64,000 nucleotides of DNA. It comes from Methylococcaceae bacterium. Lineage in GTDB: Bacteria > Pseudomonadota > Gammaproteobacteria > Methylococcales > Methylomonadaceae. The translations under genes and the position numbers were made by a program. This document shows positions 27,243 to 36,193 of this stretch, piece by piece. Every line of letters starts with the position of its first letter. The stretch's first letter is position 1. Under the pieces are notes generated by a model, which saw only the letters and a list, made by a program, of their open reading frames with translations, searched no databases and was not told the origin of the DNA. The DNA lies in assembly GCA_006844705.1 (NCBI GenBank), contig SPJS01000196.1, positions 1 through 64,000 of the forward strand. Direction: 5' to 3'.

Positions 27243-27425
27243 ATGAACAAAGCAATATTACAGCAAGAAATCTATCGTTCAGAATTTGAAGATGTTTCTG
27301 AGACTCAGCAAGAGAGAAAACTGTTTCTCATTAAGAATACGGGCAAATTAAATAAAACAACTGCAAAACTTGTTTGTCGTTGGGATTTGCATGAGCAGTG
27401 CTGGATGCATGTTGGTGTACGTTAA
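27243..27425 (+). CDS. Small hypothetical protein (60 residues)
   Basis: The ATG follows AGGA at a good distance. The product (MNKAILQQEIYRSEFEDVSE onward, ending CWMHVGVR) is soluble and mixed in charge, with no signal peptide. The stop lies three bases from the eutC stop on the other strand. I recognise no family. The composition is protein-like and the ribosome site is acceptable. Confidence 0.5.
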   Translation: MNKAILQQEIYRSEFEDVSETQQERKLFLIKNTGKLNKTTAKLVCRWDLHEQCWMHVGVR

Positions 27426-27428
27426 ATC

Positions 27429-28223
27429 TTAATCAAGCAGGAAGTTTTGATGACATTGTTGCTGCGATTTTACTGCGCTCTCAGTCTGATCTTTCAGCTG
27501 CACACCAGATAGTTTCAATTTCTGAGCTTCATTAATAAGAAACATCAACTTATCTAAAGCAGATGAATAATCCAGTCCTTTTTGATGGATATTAGAGATA
27601 CAATTCCTTTCCGCATCCGTTTTGCCTGATTTAGGCTGATAGGTAAAATAAATTCCCATACTGTCTGGCGAGCTCAAGCCCGGGCGTTCTCCGATCAATA
27701 CAATACTCATCTTCGCATTCAGGCATTCGCCAATCGGGTCGCCGATAGCCACGCGTCCATATTTCACCAGACACAAGGGGGCAACGGTGAAAGCTTTAGC
27801 ATGTATGGCTGGCAATAGCTGATTAACTACGGCAGGCGCATGTGAGCAGATTGCTTTGGATGAAAGTCCGTCAGCAATAATTAGCGCGATATCCGGATTA
27901 CCATTTGAGGCATCCCTTAATGTTGATAATGAGGACAATGACAACAATCGTCCCTTGTCCGGGCGTTGCAGATATTCAGCATGATGTTCAACAGCGGATT
28001 GCAAACGCACAATCTCTTCTGAATGAAGTTGTTGTGCAAGTTGTGCAAAGTCTAATGGAATATTCACAGCATCTCGAGCTTGCGCATGTGCCAGTTGAAA
28101 CTCAAGGTTAGCATTTAACGGCATGCTGCTGCCACGATGCCCTAGTGCGATGCGTGCGCCGGTGAAAGATTTCAATGGAGAAATAATTTCTCGTGCATCG
28201 GCTATCAACTGTTTATTTTTCAT
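27429..28223 (-). CDS. eutC: Ethanolamine ammonia-lyase small subunit
   Basis: EutC with EutB forms the adenosylcobalamin-dependent lyase that converts ethanolamine to acetaldehyde and ammonia. The 264-residue protein shows TGARIALGHRGSSMPLNANL, FQLAHAQARDAVNIPLD, ALIIADGLSSKAICSHA and VLIGERPGLSSPDSMGIYFT, all typical of EutC. It begins one base after the eutB stop. No eutA, transporter, regulator or microcompartment genes are near, so this is a minimal eutBC pair. Confidence 0.95.
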   Translation of the reverse strand: MKNKQLIADAREIISPLKSFTGARIALGHRGSSMPLNANLEFQLAHAQARDAVNIPLDFAQLAQQLHSEEIVRLQSAVEHHAEYLQRPDKGRLLSLSSLSTLRDASNGNPDIALIIADGLSSKAICSHAPAVVNQLLPAIHAKAFTVAPLCLVKYGRVAIGDPIGECLNAKMSIVLIGERPGLSSPDSMGIYFTYQPKSGKTDAERNCISNIHQKGLDYSSALDKLMFLINEAQKLKLSGVQLKDQTESAVKSQQQCHQNFLLD

Positions 28224-28224
28224 A

Positions 28225-29613
28225 CTAATTTAACAGGGGGGTAAGCGGTCGGGCAAATAATTCAGGTAATTCTGCACAAGCCTGCAGATGATTGTTTTTA
28301 TCAAATATTTCATGTTGCTGTAGCCAGTGCAAAAACTCCGGAGCGGGCGGACGGTTAAACAGCTGACGCAGATAAAGTGCATCGTGGAATGAGGTCGACT
28401 GATAATTCAACATGACATCATCGGCACCCGGCACGCCCATAATAAAGGTGCCCCCGGCGGCGGCAAATTGGGTTAGCAGCATGTCCATATCATCCTGATC
28501 GGCTTCTGCATGATTGGTATAGCACACGTCACAGCCCATCGGTAGGCCCATCAACTTACCGCAGAAATGATCTTCGAGTCCGGCACGGATGATTTGTTTG
28601 CCATCGTATAAATATTCTGGCCCAATAAAGCCGACCACTGTGTTTACCAGCAGCGGATCGAATTGGCGGGCGACCACATAAGCGCGAGTTTCACAGGTTT
28701 GCTGATCAACGCCATGATGGGCATTGGCAGACAACGCACTGCCCTGGCCAGTCTCAAAATACATGCAATGATTACCAACCGTACCGCGATTAAGGCTAAG
28801 CGCCGCCTGATGCGCTTCGGCCAATAGATCAAGAGTGATGCCGAAATTAGCATTGGCTTTTTCCGTACCGGCAATCGATTGAAACACCAGGTCGACCGGC
28901 GCGCCCTGTTCAATAGCCTGCAGTGTAGTGGTGACATGAGAGAGGACGCATGATTGGGTTGGAATCTGGTAGCGCTCGATAATGTCATGCAACATCTTGA
29001 TTAATGTCACCGTAGAACTCAGGCTGTCTGATGCCGGGTTTATTCCAATAACGGCGTCACCACTGCCATACAACAAACCATCCACGATTACCGCCGCGAT
29101 GCCCGCCGGGTCATCGGTTGGGTGGTTGGGTTGCAGACGGGTGGAGAGGTGATTGTGAAGGCCAATTGTATTTCTAAAACGGGTAACAACATGGCATTTT
29201 TTCGCGACCAGAATCAGATCCTGTATCCGCATCAGTTTACTGACGGCGGCGACCATTTCCGGTGTCAGTCCCCAGGCGATTGACTGCAGGGTTTCGCTGC
29301 TTGCCGCAGGAGTCAACAGCCAATCTCTGAATTCACCGACTGTCATATGGGCAACCGGCTGGAAGGCAGAGGCATTATGTTGATCCGCAATCAGACGGCT
29401 GACGTCATCCTCTTCATAAGGAATGACAGGCTCTTCCAGAAACCGGGTTAATGGCATGTCTGCCAACACCCATTGAGCAGCAACGCGCTGCAGATTATTT
29501 TCTGCAGCGATACCCGCCAGTACATCACCAGAACGGGCAGGAGAGGCCTTGGCTAACAGGTTACGCAGGTTTTTGAAGTCGTAGCTGACTTCAGCAAGCC
29601 GGATTTTATACAT
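28225..29613 (-). CDS. eutB: Ethanolamine ammonia-lyase large subunit
   Basis: The 462-residue protein is full length for EutB, the catalytic TIM-barrel subunit. Visible family segments are ASPARSGDVLAGIAAEN, GLTPEMVAAVSKLMRIQDLI, AVIGINPASDSLSS and FETGQGSALSANAHHGVDQQ, then NTVVGFIGPEYLYDGKQIIR and MGLPMGCDVCYTNHAEADQD. It is the first gene of the eutBC operon. The organism may use ethanolamine as a nitrogen source, which would fit a diazotroph, though that is inference. Confidence 0.95.
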   Translation of the reverse strand: MYKIRLAEVSYDFKNLRNLLAKASPARSGDVLAGIAAENNLQRVAAQWVLADMPLTRFLEEPVIPYEEDDVSRLIADQHNASAFQPVAHMTVGEFRDWLLTPAASSETLQSIAWGLTPEMVAAVSKLMRIQDLILVAKKCHVVTRFRNTIGLHNHLSTRLQPNHPTDDPAGIAAVIVDGLLYGSGDAVIGINPASDSLSSTVTLIKMLHDIIERYQIPTQSCVLSHVTTTLQAIEQGAPVDLVFQSIAGTEKANANFGITLDLLAEAHQAALSLNRGTVGNHCMYFETGQGSALSANAHHGVDQQTCETRAYVVARQFDPLLVNTVVGFIGPEYLYDGKQIIRAGLEDHFCGKLMGLPMGCDVCYTNHAEADQDDMDMLLTQFAAAGGTFIMGVPGADDVMLNYQSTSFHDALYLRQLFNRPPAPEFLHWLQQHEIFDKNNHLQACAELPELFARPLTPLLN

Positions 29614-29782
29614 AAGCCGTCAATGTGATTGAATTAAGTTGATTATAAAGGCATGAAGAAGGAATAAAAAACAATTAATTGAACAGTGTTCAGTTATGTC
29701 GTAAACTGTGTCGAACGTTTCATTGGGTTTAGCTGATATGATGAAATCCGGTGTGCGATAAAATAATAATGAGGAAAAGCAT

Positions 29783-31939
29783 ATGTATGTTCTGTTAAAA
29801 CTGTTTTTGCAAAAATTGTTAAGTTTTGTTTACCGCATCGAAGTTCACGGCCTGGAAAATTATCACAAAGCCGGTGACCGTGTACTGATTGTATCGAATC
29901 ACACGTCGTTTCTTGATCCTTTATTACTTGGCGTTTTTCTGCCGGATCGAATTACATTTGCCATCAATACTTTGATTTCCCAGCGCTGGTGGTTAAAGCC
30001 TTTCCTCGGGCTTTCGCATGTATTTCCAATGGATCCAACCCACCCGATTTCACTCAAAGCATTGATTCATCATCTTCAACAGGATACCAAGACGGTGATT
30101 TTCCCTGAAGGGCGGATCAGTTCAACCGGTTCGTTGATGAAGATATTTGACGGAACCGGCATGGTCGCTGACAAATCAGGCGCCATGATTTTGCCGGTGC
30201 GCATAGACGGAGCGCAGTACACCCACTTTTCTAAATTGCAGAACATTGTCCGTCTGCGTCTGTTCCCAAAGATTAGCATCACCATTCTGGAGCCTGCAAA
30301 AATTCATTCCGAACCTGGCTTAACCGGTAAAAACCGCCGTAAATACAGCGGTCATCGCCTGGCCGATATCATGACTGAAATGATGTTTGCCAGCAGTCAT
30401 CAATTCAAACAAACTATTTTTTCTGCATTACTGGATGCCAGAATAGTCCACGGTGGCGGACATATGATTGTTGAAGACCTGGAACGTAAGCCGGTAAGTT
30501 ACGATATGTTGATTACGCAGGTTCTGGTGTTGTCCGCATTGTTGCAAAATATGACCCAAAAAAATGAACATATCGGGATTATGTTGCCCAATGCCGTGAA
30601 AACTTCTGTAGTGATCCTGGCGTTGCAGAAACTGGGACGCGTCCCGGCGATGCTGAATTTTTCAACCGGTTCGGCCGGGATGTGTTCAGCCTGCCGCACG
30701 GCGCAAATCAAGACCGTGTTTACCTCGCGGCGTTTTGTGGAAATGGCAAAAGTGCAGCATGATGCCGATGCACTGGCTGAGCACGTCAACCTGGTGTATT
30801 TGGAAGATGTGGCCGTAAACGTAACGCTAAAGGATAAATTACGCGGTCTGTGGCTGAGCAAAACAGCGGCCTTCTGGTACAAGCCGGAAGACGTCTCTCC
30901 GCAGCAACCTGCCGTTATTTTATTTACCTCCGGCTCGGAAGGCGAACCGAAAGGGGTGATGTTATCGCATGAAAATGTGCTGGCCAATCATAATCAGTTA
31001 CGAGCGCGCATCAGTTTTACCGCGCAGGATACCGTACTGAATTTTCTGCCGATGTTCCATTCCTTTGGTTTTACCATTGGCACCATGCTGCCTATTCTGA
31101 CCGGCATGAAGACTTTTTTCTATCCTTCGCCACTGCATTTCAGCGTGGTTCCTGAAATCGCCTATGAAATTGATGCCACCATCATGTTCGGCACCAATAC
31201 CTTTTTGTCTGCCTATGCTAAAAAAGCGCACGCCTATGATTTTTACAGCATGCGTTATGTCGTCGCAGGTGCAGAAAAACTGCAGGAAACCACGCGTCAG
31301 CAATGGTCAGAAAAATTCGGTATTCGTATTCTGGAAGGGTACGGTGCGACAGAAACCACGCCAGTCACTTCAGTCAATACTCCACTGGACTATAAGCAAG
31401 GCAGTGTGGGGCGGTTTATGCCGGCTATGGAATACCAGCTTGAGCCGGTGCCCGGTATCGAGACTGGCGGCAAATTGCATGTGAAAGGCCCTAATATTAT
31501 GCTCGGTTACTTGTTACCAGACAATCCGGGGGTGCTGGTGCCACCAGAATCGTTGTATGGCAAAGGCTGGTACGACACCGGCGATATTGTTGATATCGAT
31601 GACGATGGCTTTATTACTATCAAGGGACGCAGCAAACGCTTTGCCAAAATCAGCGGAGAAATGGTGTCTTTGACGGCGGTAGAGCAATTGGCCTCAACGG
31701 CTTGGCCTGAGGCACAACATGCTGTAGTGAGCTTGCCGGATGAGAGAAAAGGGGAGCAGCTGGTCTTGTTGACCACCCGGAAAGAGGCAACTGCCAAACA
31801 TCTGGCAGAAGTTTCACAAGGCGTGCATGCCATCAGTTTGCCGCGCAAAGTTTATGTTGTTGATGCTGTGCCCGTGCTGGCGACAGGGAAAACAGACTAT
31901 CAGGCTTCAATGGAATTGGCGCAAAAGCTGCTGGGGTGA
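29783..31939 (+). CDS. aas: Acyltransferase / acyl-ACP ligase (Aas-like)
   Basis: At 718 residues it has the length of E. coli Aas (719). The N-terminal PlsC domain has SNHTSFLDPLLLG (HxxxxD, about 38-50) and VIFPEGRIS (about 108). The C-terminal two-thirds is an AMP-forming ligase: LFTSGSEGEPKGVMLSHE, FNMxP-like PMFHSFGFTIG, LEGYGATETTPVTSVNTP and WYDTGDIVDIDDDGFITIKG. Aas re-acylates lysophosphatidylethanolamine using fatty acid and ACP at the inner membrane. It stands alone on its transcript, with an ATG behind AGGAAA. No LplT transporter gene is adjacent. Confidence 0.9.
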   Translation: MYVLLKLFLQKLLSFVYRIEVHGLENYHKAGDRVLIVSNHTSFLDPLLLGVFLPDRITFAINTLISQRWWLKPFLGLSHVFPMDPTHPISLKALIHHLQQDTKTVIFPEGRISSTGSLMKIFDGTGMVADKSGAMILPVRIDGAQYTHFSKLQNIVRLRLFPKISITILEPAKIHSEPGLTGKNRRKYSGHRLADIMTEMMFASSHQFKQTIFSALLDARIVHGGGHMIVEDLERKPVSYDMLITQVLVLSALLQNMTQKNEHIGIMLPNAVKTSVVILALQKLGRVPAMLNFSTGSAGMCSACRTAQIKTVFTSRRFVEMAKVQHDADALAEHVNLVYLEDVAVNVTLKDKLRGLWLSKTAAFWYKPEDVSPQQPAVILFTSGSEGEPKGVMLSHENVLANHNQLRARISFTAQDTVLNFLPMFHSFGFTIGTMLPILTGMKTFFYPSPLHFSVVPEIAYEIDATIMFGTNTFLSAYAKKAHAYDFYSMRYVVAGAEKLQETTRQQWSEKFGIRILEGYGATETTPVTSVNTPLDYKQGSVGRFMPAMEYQLEPVPGIETGGKLHVKGPNIMLGYLLPDNPGVLVPPESLYGKGWYDTGDIVDIDDDGFITIKGRSKRFAKISGEMVSLTAVEQLASTAWPEAQHAVVSLPDERKGEQLVLLTTRKEATAKHLAEVSQGVHAISLPRKVYVVDAVPVLATGKTDYQASMELAQKLLG

Positions 31940-31988
31940 TTCCTCAGATTGAAGCTGGGAGCCTCTCATTTTTGTACAGAACGTGTTT

Positions 31989-32098
31989 AGCAGGTTGTTG
32001 AAAACTATTGCGCTTGCCAATTCGGCGTTAAACAATGCTCATTTGCTTCATGTAAACAGCGCTTTATCATCATTATAACATTGTTCAACAACCTGTTA
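31989..32098. mobile_element. MITE-like inverted repeat, family C
   Basis: GCAGGTTGTTGAA at 31990-32002 is complementary, with one mismatch, to TTCAACAACCTGT at 32084-32096. The flanking bases extend the pairing loosely (ACTATTG against CATTG). The element of about 110 bp lies between the convergent aas and mscS genes and includes the mscS stop codon. It could serve both genes as a transcription-end hairpin. Only one copy was seen here. Confidence 0.55.
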
Positions 32099-33949
32099 GA
32101 GCGTATTGTGGTCACTTATGGGGGCCTGACGATTTATCCTGACCTGGGTAGGATAGGCAAATTCAAGATTGTTTTTTTGCAGAATGTCTGCGATTTGAAA
32201 CAAAATGTCTTCTTTGGCAGAGAGCCATTCTTCCCAGTGTATGGTTTTGGAAAAGCAGTAAATCAGGATGTCGATGGAAAAGTCGTTATAGCGATCCATA
32301 AAGACCAGTTGGGTGGCTTTAACACCACGCACGTCTTCCAGTGAAGACAGGCGGAAATGTTTTTTGCCGAGGTAGTGTTTTTCTTTTGGGTTGGCGATAT
32401 CCGGATGATTTTTTAACATCTCGCGGATATCTTCCAGCGCATTGCGAATATCGGTCATGTTGCTTTCATAGGTAACGCCAACATGCATTTTGATGCGTCT
32501 GCCGACGATGCGCCGGTTCCAGTTTTTAACGCTGGACACTGAAACCTGTGCATTGGGGATCGTAATCAAGGCATTATCGAAGGTACGGATGGTGGTGCTG
32601 CGCAGGCCGATTTCTGCGACAGTGCCTTCGACATCGCCAATCATGACCCAGTCGCCCATGCGATACAAGTTATCAAACAAGATAGTGACGCCGCCAAACA
32701 GGTTGGACAGGCTGTCCTTGGCTGCCAGGGCGAAGGCCAGCCCGCCAATGCCCAGGGTGGACATGATAGCGGTTATGCTGATGCCAAAATGATTGAGGCC
32801 GATGGCCAGAATGATCACGATTACCAGGGTTTTACATACCTGGACCGCCAGGTTAATCAGTTCTTTGCGCAGTTCCTTGTTGACCCGGCTGATGGCTTGC
32901 ACACGTAACAACACAGCGGTATCCAAGATTTTGAAAAACAACCAGGCAAATAACAGCGAATACACCACATAGGTAAAGACCTCAATCGACTCGCGATAAT
33001 CGGTACGATAGAAAAAGGCGTAGGTGGCCAGATCAATACCATAGAATATCAGCAGGCCGCGGGCAGGTTTTCTGACTTCAAGATAAACCAGCGCGTGGCT
33101 TTCTTCATTTTCATCGAGCAGATATTTGGGGATGAACCAGCTGGTGAATTTGAAGATCCACGGAAAGCTGAAATAGACGAACAGAATAATGGCCAGTGAT
33201 AAAGTGATACCGCCGATGTCCACTTTGAATGGGTTAAGTCTGCGATTTATACCTTCCAGAAATTGCAGACTATTCACTGCATGAATCATATTGACCAGGG
33301 TAAATTGCTGAAACCAGTGGCGAGAGGCAAGCTGGTGTGGGTGTTGAATCACATGGAGCAGAATATCCTGATAACTGGTATTCACCAGTGAGAACAGATG
33401 ATGATTGTGTAATAACTCATCCAGCAGACGACCATCCGGTAGCTTGTCTGGCAAGCTGATTTTTTCCGTTTGTGTCCGGCTTTGCTGGAGGTGTTTTTCT
33501 GAGGTTTTTACAATACTTTCTGTATCATCATAATTCTGATGCGCCTTATTCAGGTAGTGCAGGTAATCAGTAATACTTTGTCTTGTGTTCAGTACAGCCA
33601 ATTCAATCTGGTCGCGCAAAACAGCGGTAGTGTTTTGCTTTTCCTGATTGATTTTAATGCGGGACCTAAGAAAGGTATTGCGTTTGTCATCAGTCGGTTC
33701 AGGCAGGTTTTGCGATCGGGTTTGTGTTATCAGCTTAAGCAGTGATTCAATCTGAAAGTTTTTTTCAATCAACAGGACATTGAAGGAGGCTTCATCCTCC
33801 TGTTCCATTAAATGTTTGTTCAGGCGTTCAAGGTTGCTCAGCTGATTGCGGATGCTTTCTGGTGGAGCCGGTGTTTCCGGGGCGTCAGATGCGGCTATGA
33901 GTGCTGAAGAGAATAAGAGGGCGAGCAAAAATTGAATGCGGTAAATCAT
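32096..33949 (-). CDS. Mechanosensitive channel, MscS family
   Basis: The 617-residue protein has a signal peptide, a periplasmic coiled region (about 25-235, with many Gln and Glu) and several transmembrane segments (about 240-430). The MscS pore and beta domain follow: STLGIGGLAFALAAKDSLSN for the pore-lining helix, FGGVTILFDNLYRMGDWVMI, then GDVEGTVAEIGLRSTTIRTF and NALITIPNAQVSVSSVKNW. It is a larger member than E. coli MscS, closer in layout to the YbdG/MscM-like forms with N-terminal extensions. The stop lies within an inverted repeat. It overlaps the panC stop by four bases and may be co-transcribed with panB-panC. Confidence 0.9.
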   Translation of the reverse strand: MIYRIQFLLALLFSSALIAASDAPETPAPPESIRNQLSNLERLNKHLMEQEDEASFNVLLIEKNFQIESLLKLITQTRSQNLPEPTDDKRNTFLRSRIKINQEKQNTTAVLRDQIELAVLNTRQSITDYLHYLNKAHQNYDDTESIVKTSEKHLQQSRTQTEKISLPDKLPDGRLLDELLHNHHLFSLVNTSYQDILLHVIQHPHQLASRHWFQQFTLVNMIHAVNSLQFLEGINRRLNPFKVDIGGITLSLAIILFVYFSFPWIFKFTSWFIPKYLLDENEESHALVYLEVRKPARGLLIFYGIDLATYAFFYRTDYRESIEVFTYVVYSLLFAWLFFKILDTAVLLRVQAISRVNKELRKELINLAVQVCKTLVIVIILAIGLNHFGISITAIMSTLGIGGLAFALAAKDSLSNLFGGVTILFDNLYRMGDWVMIGDVEGTVAEIGLRSTTIRTFDNALITIPNAQVSVSSVKNWNRRIVGRRIKMHVGVTYESNMTDIRNALEDIREMLKNHPDIANPKEKHYLGKKHFRLSSLEDVRGVKATQLVFMDRYNDFSIDILIYCFSKTIHWEEWLSAKEDILFQIADILQKNNLEFAYPTQVRINRQAPISDHNTL

Positions 33950-34797
33950 GCAGAGTTAAGGTGGATAGTCAGGTTATCGATTAAACGGGTGTTCCCAAGC
34001 TTAGCCGCTGCGAGGATAATCAGTGTGTTGTCACCAGGAGACGCGGGTTGCAATGTATCGCTATTGGCGATGTTCAGGTATTCGGTAAAAAAACCTGCCT
34101 GGTTCAACTCTGCTGAAGCCTGGTTGGTGAGCTGATCAAAATCCGGCTCTCCTTTCACAATGTGGTGTTTGATGGTCAGCAGGGTTTGATAAAGCTTGGG
34201 GGCAACAGCACGTTGCTGTGGCGTTAAATAGCTGTTTCTTGAGCTCATGGCCAGTCCATCATCTTCCCGCTGGGTAGGGACGCCATAAATCAGTAGTGGA
34301 AAATTCAGGTCGCTTACCATTTGGCGAATGATGGCCAGTTGCTGAAAATCTTTTTCACCAAAAAAGGCCATATCCGGCTGCACAATATTAAATAATTTGC
34401 AGACGATTGTTGCCATGCCTTCAAAATGTCCGGGTCGGCTTTTACCGCAGTAGTCCTGATTTAATTCATGTATGCCAATTGATATCAGGTTACGTTGGGG
34501 GTACATGATGTCAATGGATGGCAGGAACAGGACATCGACGTCAGCAGTAACCAGTTTTTGTGCGTCTTGCTGCTCGGTTCGGGGATAATTGTCAAAATCT
34601 TCATGGGGGCCAAACTGGGTGGGGTTTACAAAGATACTGACTACGACTTTAAGCGCTCTGTGTTTGGCGGTACGCACCAGTTTCATATGGCCGTCATGCA
34701 GGTTGCCCATGGTAGGAACAAATGCAATCGGGTGGTCTGCGGCCCTCCACCCGGCAATTAGGGATCTTAACTGAATGATATCTGTAATCGTTTGCAT
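33946..34797 (-). CDS. panC: Pantothenate synthetase
   Basis: PanC condenses pantoate with beta-alanine using ATP. The 283-residue protein has FVPTMGNLHDGHMKLVRTAK (HxGH motif), VVSIFVNPTQFGPHEDFDNY, MATIVCKLFNIVQPDMAFFG, EKDFQQLAIIRQMV and AMSSRNSYL, all family-defining. It follows panB by three bases. The order folK-panB-panC is common in gammaproteobacteria. Confidence 0.96.
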   Translation of the reverse strand: MQTITDIIQLRSLIAGWRAADHPIAFVPTMGNLHDGHMKLVRTAKHRALKVVVSIFVNPTQFGPHEDFDNYPRTEQQDAQKLVTADVDVLFLPSIDIMYPQRNLISIGIHELNQDYCGKSRPGHFEGMATIVCKLFNIVQPDMAFFGEKDFQQLAIIRQMVSDLNFPLLIYGVPTQREDDGLAMSSRNSYLTPQQRAVAPKLYQTLLTIKHHIVKGEPDFDQLTNQASAELNQAGFFTEYLNIANSDTLQPASPGDNTLIILAAAKLGNTRLIDNLTIHLNSA

Positions 34798-34800
34798 GAC

Positions 34801-35604
34801 TTAGTAACAGTGTTCGTCACCCGGGTAGTTTTGGAATTTTACAGCATCACGGTAATTTTTTATTGCGTCATCGATGCTGGCTGCACCTTGCATGAAGTTT
34901 TTCACAAAACGCGGTTTTCTGCCAACATCAAGATTTAAAATATCATACAGCACCAGAACTTGTCCGTCACAATCAGGGCCTGCGCCTATACCTATGACAG
35001 GAATAGCGAGATGCTGGCTTATTTCGGCAGCCAGCTTGGCAGGAATGCATTCAAGTACAAGGAGTTGTGCGCCGGCTTTTTCTACGGCTAAAGCATCCTG
35101 AAAGATTCTTTCTGCGGAATGAGTGTCACGACCTTGAACCTTATAGCCTTCGAGGTGTTCAATGGATTGCGGGAGTAATCCTAAGTGGGCGCACACAGCG
35201 ATATTCTCATCTCTGATAGTTTTTATGATGTCTACATGAGCACCTTCCAGTTTGACCATCTCGGCACCCGCCTGAATTAACTGGTGAGCATGGGTTAACG
35301 CCTGTTGCGCAGTGGTATAGCTTTGATAAGGCATATCGCTGATCAATAATGCCTGTTGAATGCCTTTGGTCACGCAGTGGGTATGATAAATCATGTGATC
35401 CATAGTGACTGGCAGCGTACTGTTCTCCCCCTGACATACCATGCCCAATGAGTCACCTACCAATATGACCTCAATGCCTTGACGCTCAAGCAACCTGGAA
35501 AAACTTGCATCATAAGCGGTTAAACATGCGATTTTTTCAGACTTCTGTTTTAGTGCGTTAAGATGAGAAAGTTTTGACTGGATTGAGTATTGGTCAGTTT
35601 TCAT
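34801..35604 (-). CDS. panB: 3-methyl-2-oxobutanoate hydroxymethyltransferase
   Basis: PanB makes ketopantoate from 2-oxoisovalerate and methylene-THF. The ATG at 35604 has a GGGGAGA site and gives 267 residues. An upstream in-frame start would lengthen the overlap with folK. Typical segments are CLTAYDASFSRLLERQGIEV, LVGDSLGMVCQGENSTLPVT, KLEGAHVD, VCAHLGLLPQS and VIGIGAGPDCDGQVLV. It overlaps folK by 11 bases, so coupling is likely. Confidence 0.95.
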   Translation of the reverse strand: MKTDQYSIQSKLSHLNALKQKSEKIACLTAYDASFSRLLERQGIEVILVGDSLGMVCQGENSTLPVTMDHMIYHTHCVTKGIQQALLISDMPYQSYTTAQQALTHAHQLIQAGAEMVKLEGAHVDIIKTIRDENIAVCAHLGLLPQSIEHLEGYKVQGRDTHSAERIFQDALAVEKAGAQLLVLECIPAKLAAEISQHLAIPVIGIGAGPDCDGQVLVLYDILNLDVGRKPRFVKNFMQGAASIDDAIKNYRDAVKFQNYPGDEHCY

Positions 35605-36127
35605 TGCCTGTCTCCCCAAGTCTGGTCAGGCCATTCAATGGCACAGTTTGCATTAACTGCCCCAGTTTGCCATAACCAGGAATGATCAGCTCATCTCCCC
35701 CTATTTCATGCAAAGGGTAAAGCACGAAAGCACGTTCTGTCAGTCCTGTATGCGGGATAGTCAAATCAGTCTGGTTGATGTGCTGTTGTCCAAATAACAA
35801 AATATCAAGATCGACAGTTCTTTCTCCCCAACGTCGAGTTTTGATGCGCCCCTGTTGAATCTCAATATCCTGTAATTGTTTGAGTAGTTGTTGTGCAGAA
35901 AAAGTGCAGTTTACGGCCATAACGCTGTTGAGATAATCCGGTTGATCCTGGGGACCCATTGGCGGGCTGGTGTAAACCGATGAATATCCAGTCTCCTCGA
36001 TTCCAGCTAGTTTAGCGATGGATAGTCGTGCATTTTGCAGTTGCTGTCCAGGTTCAGATAAATTACTCCCTAGCCCAATATAGACAGTTTCAGTTTGGGC
36101 AGAGTTTTCGCTGATGGTTTGAGTCAT
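35594..36127 (-). CDS. folK: HPPK (hydroxymethyldihydropterin pyrophosphokinase)
   Basis: FolK pyrophosphorylates 6-hydroxymethyl-7,8-dihydropterin in folate synthesis. The 177-residue protein shows VYIGLGSNLSEPGQQLQNA, SSVYTSPPMGPQDQPDYLNS and RWGERTVDLDILLFG, then LTIPHTGLTERAFVLYPLHE, the complete HPPK signature. It heads the folK-panB-panC run. The upstream pcnB gene is 66 bases away on the same strand, as in many gammaproteobacteria. Confidence 0.95.
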   Translation of the reverse strand: MTQTISENSAQTETVYIGLGSNLSEPGQQLQNARLSIAKLAGIEETGYSSVYTSPPMGPQDQPDYLNSVMAVNCTFSAQQLLKQLQDIEIQQGRIKTRRWGERTVDLDILLFGQQHINQTDLTIPHTGLTERAFVLYPLHEIGGDELIIPGYGKLGQLMQTVPLNGLTRLGETGNEN

Positions 36128-36193
36128 TCAGAACGTGTCGCAAGTTTTTTTGTAAAAATACGTCAACACATGCGTGTGTAACAATGAGAATGT

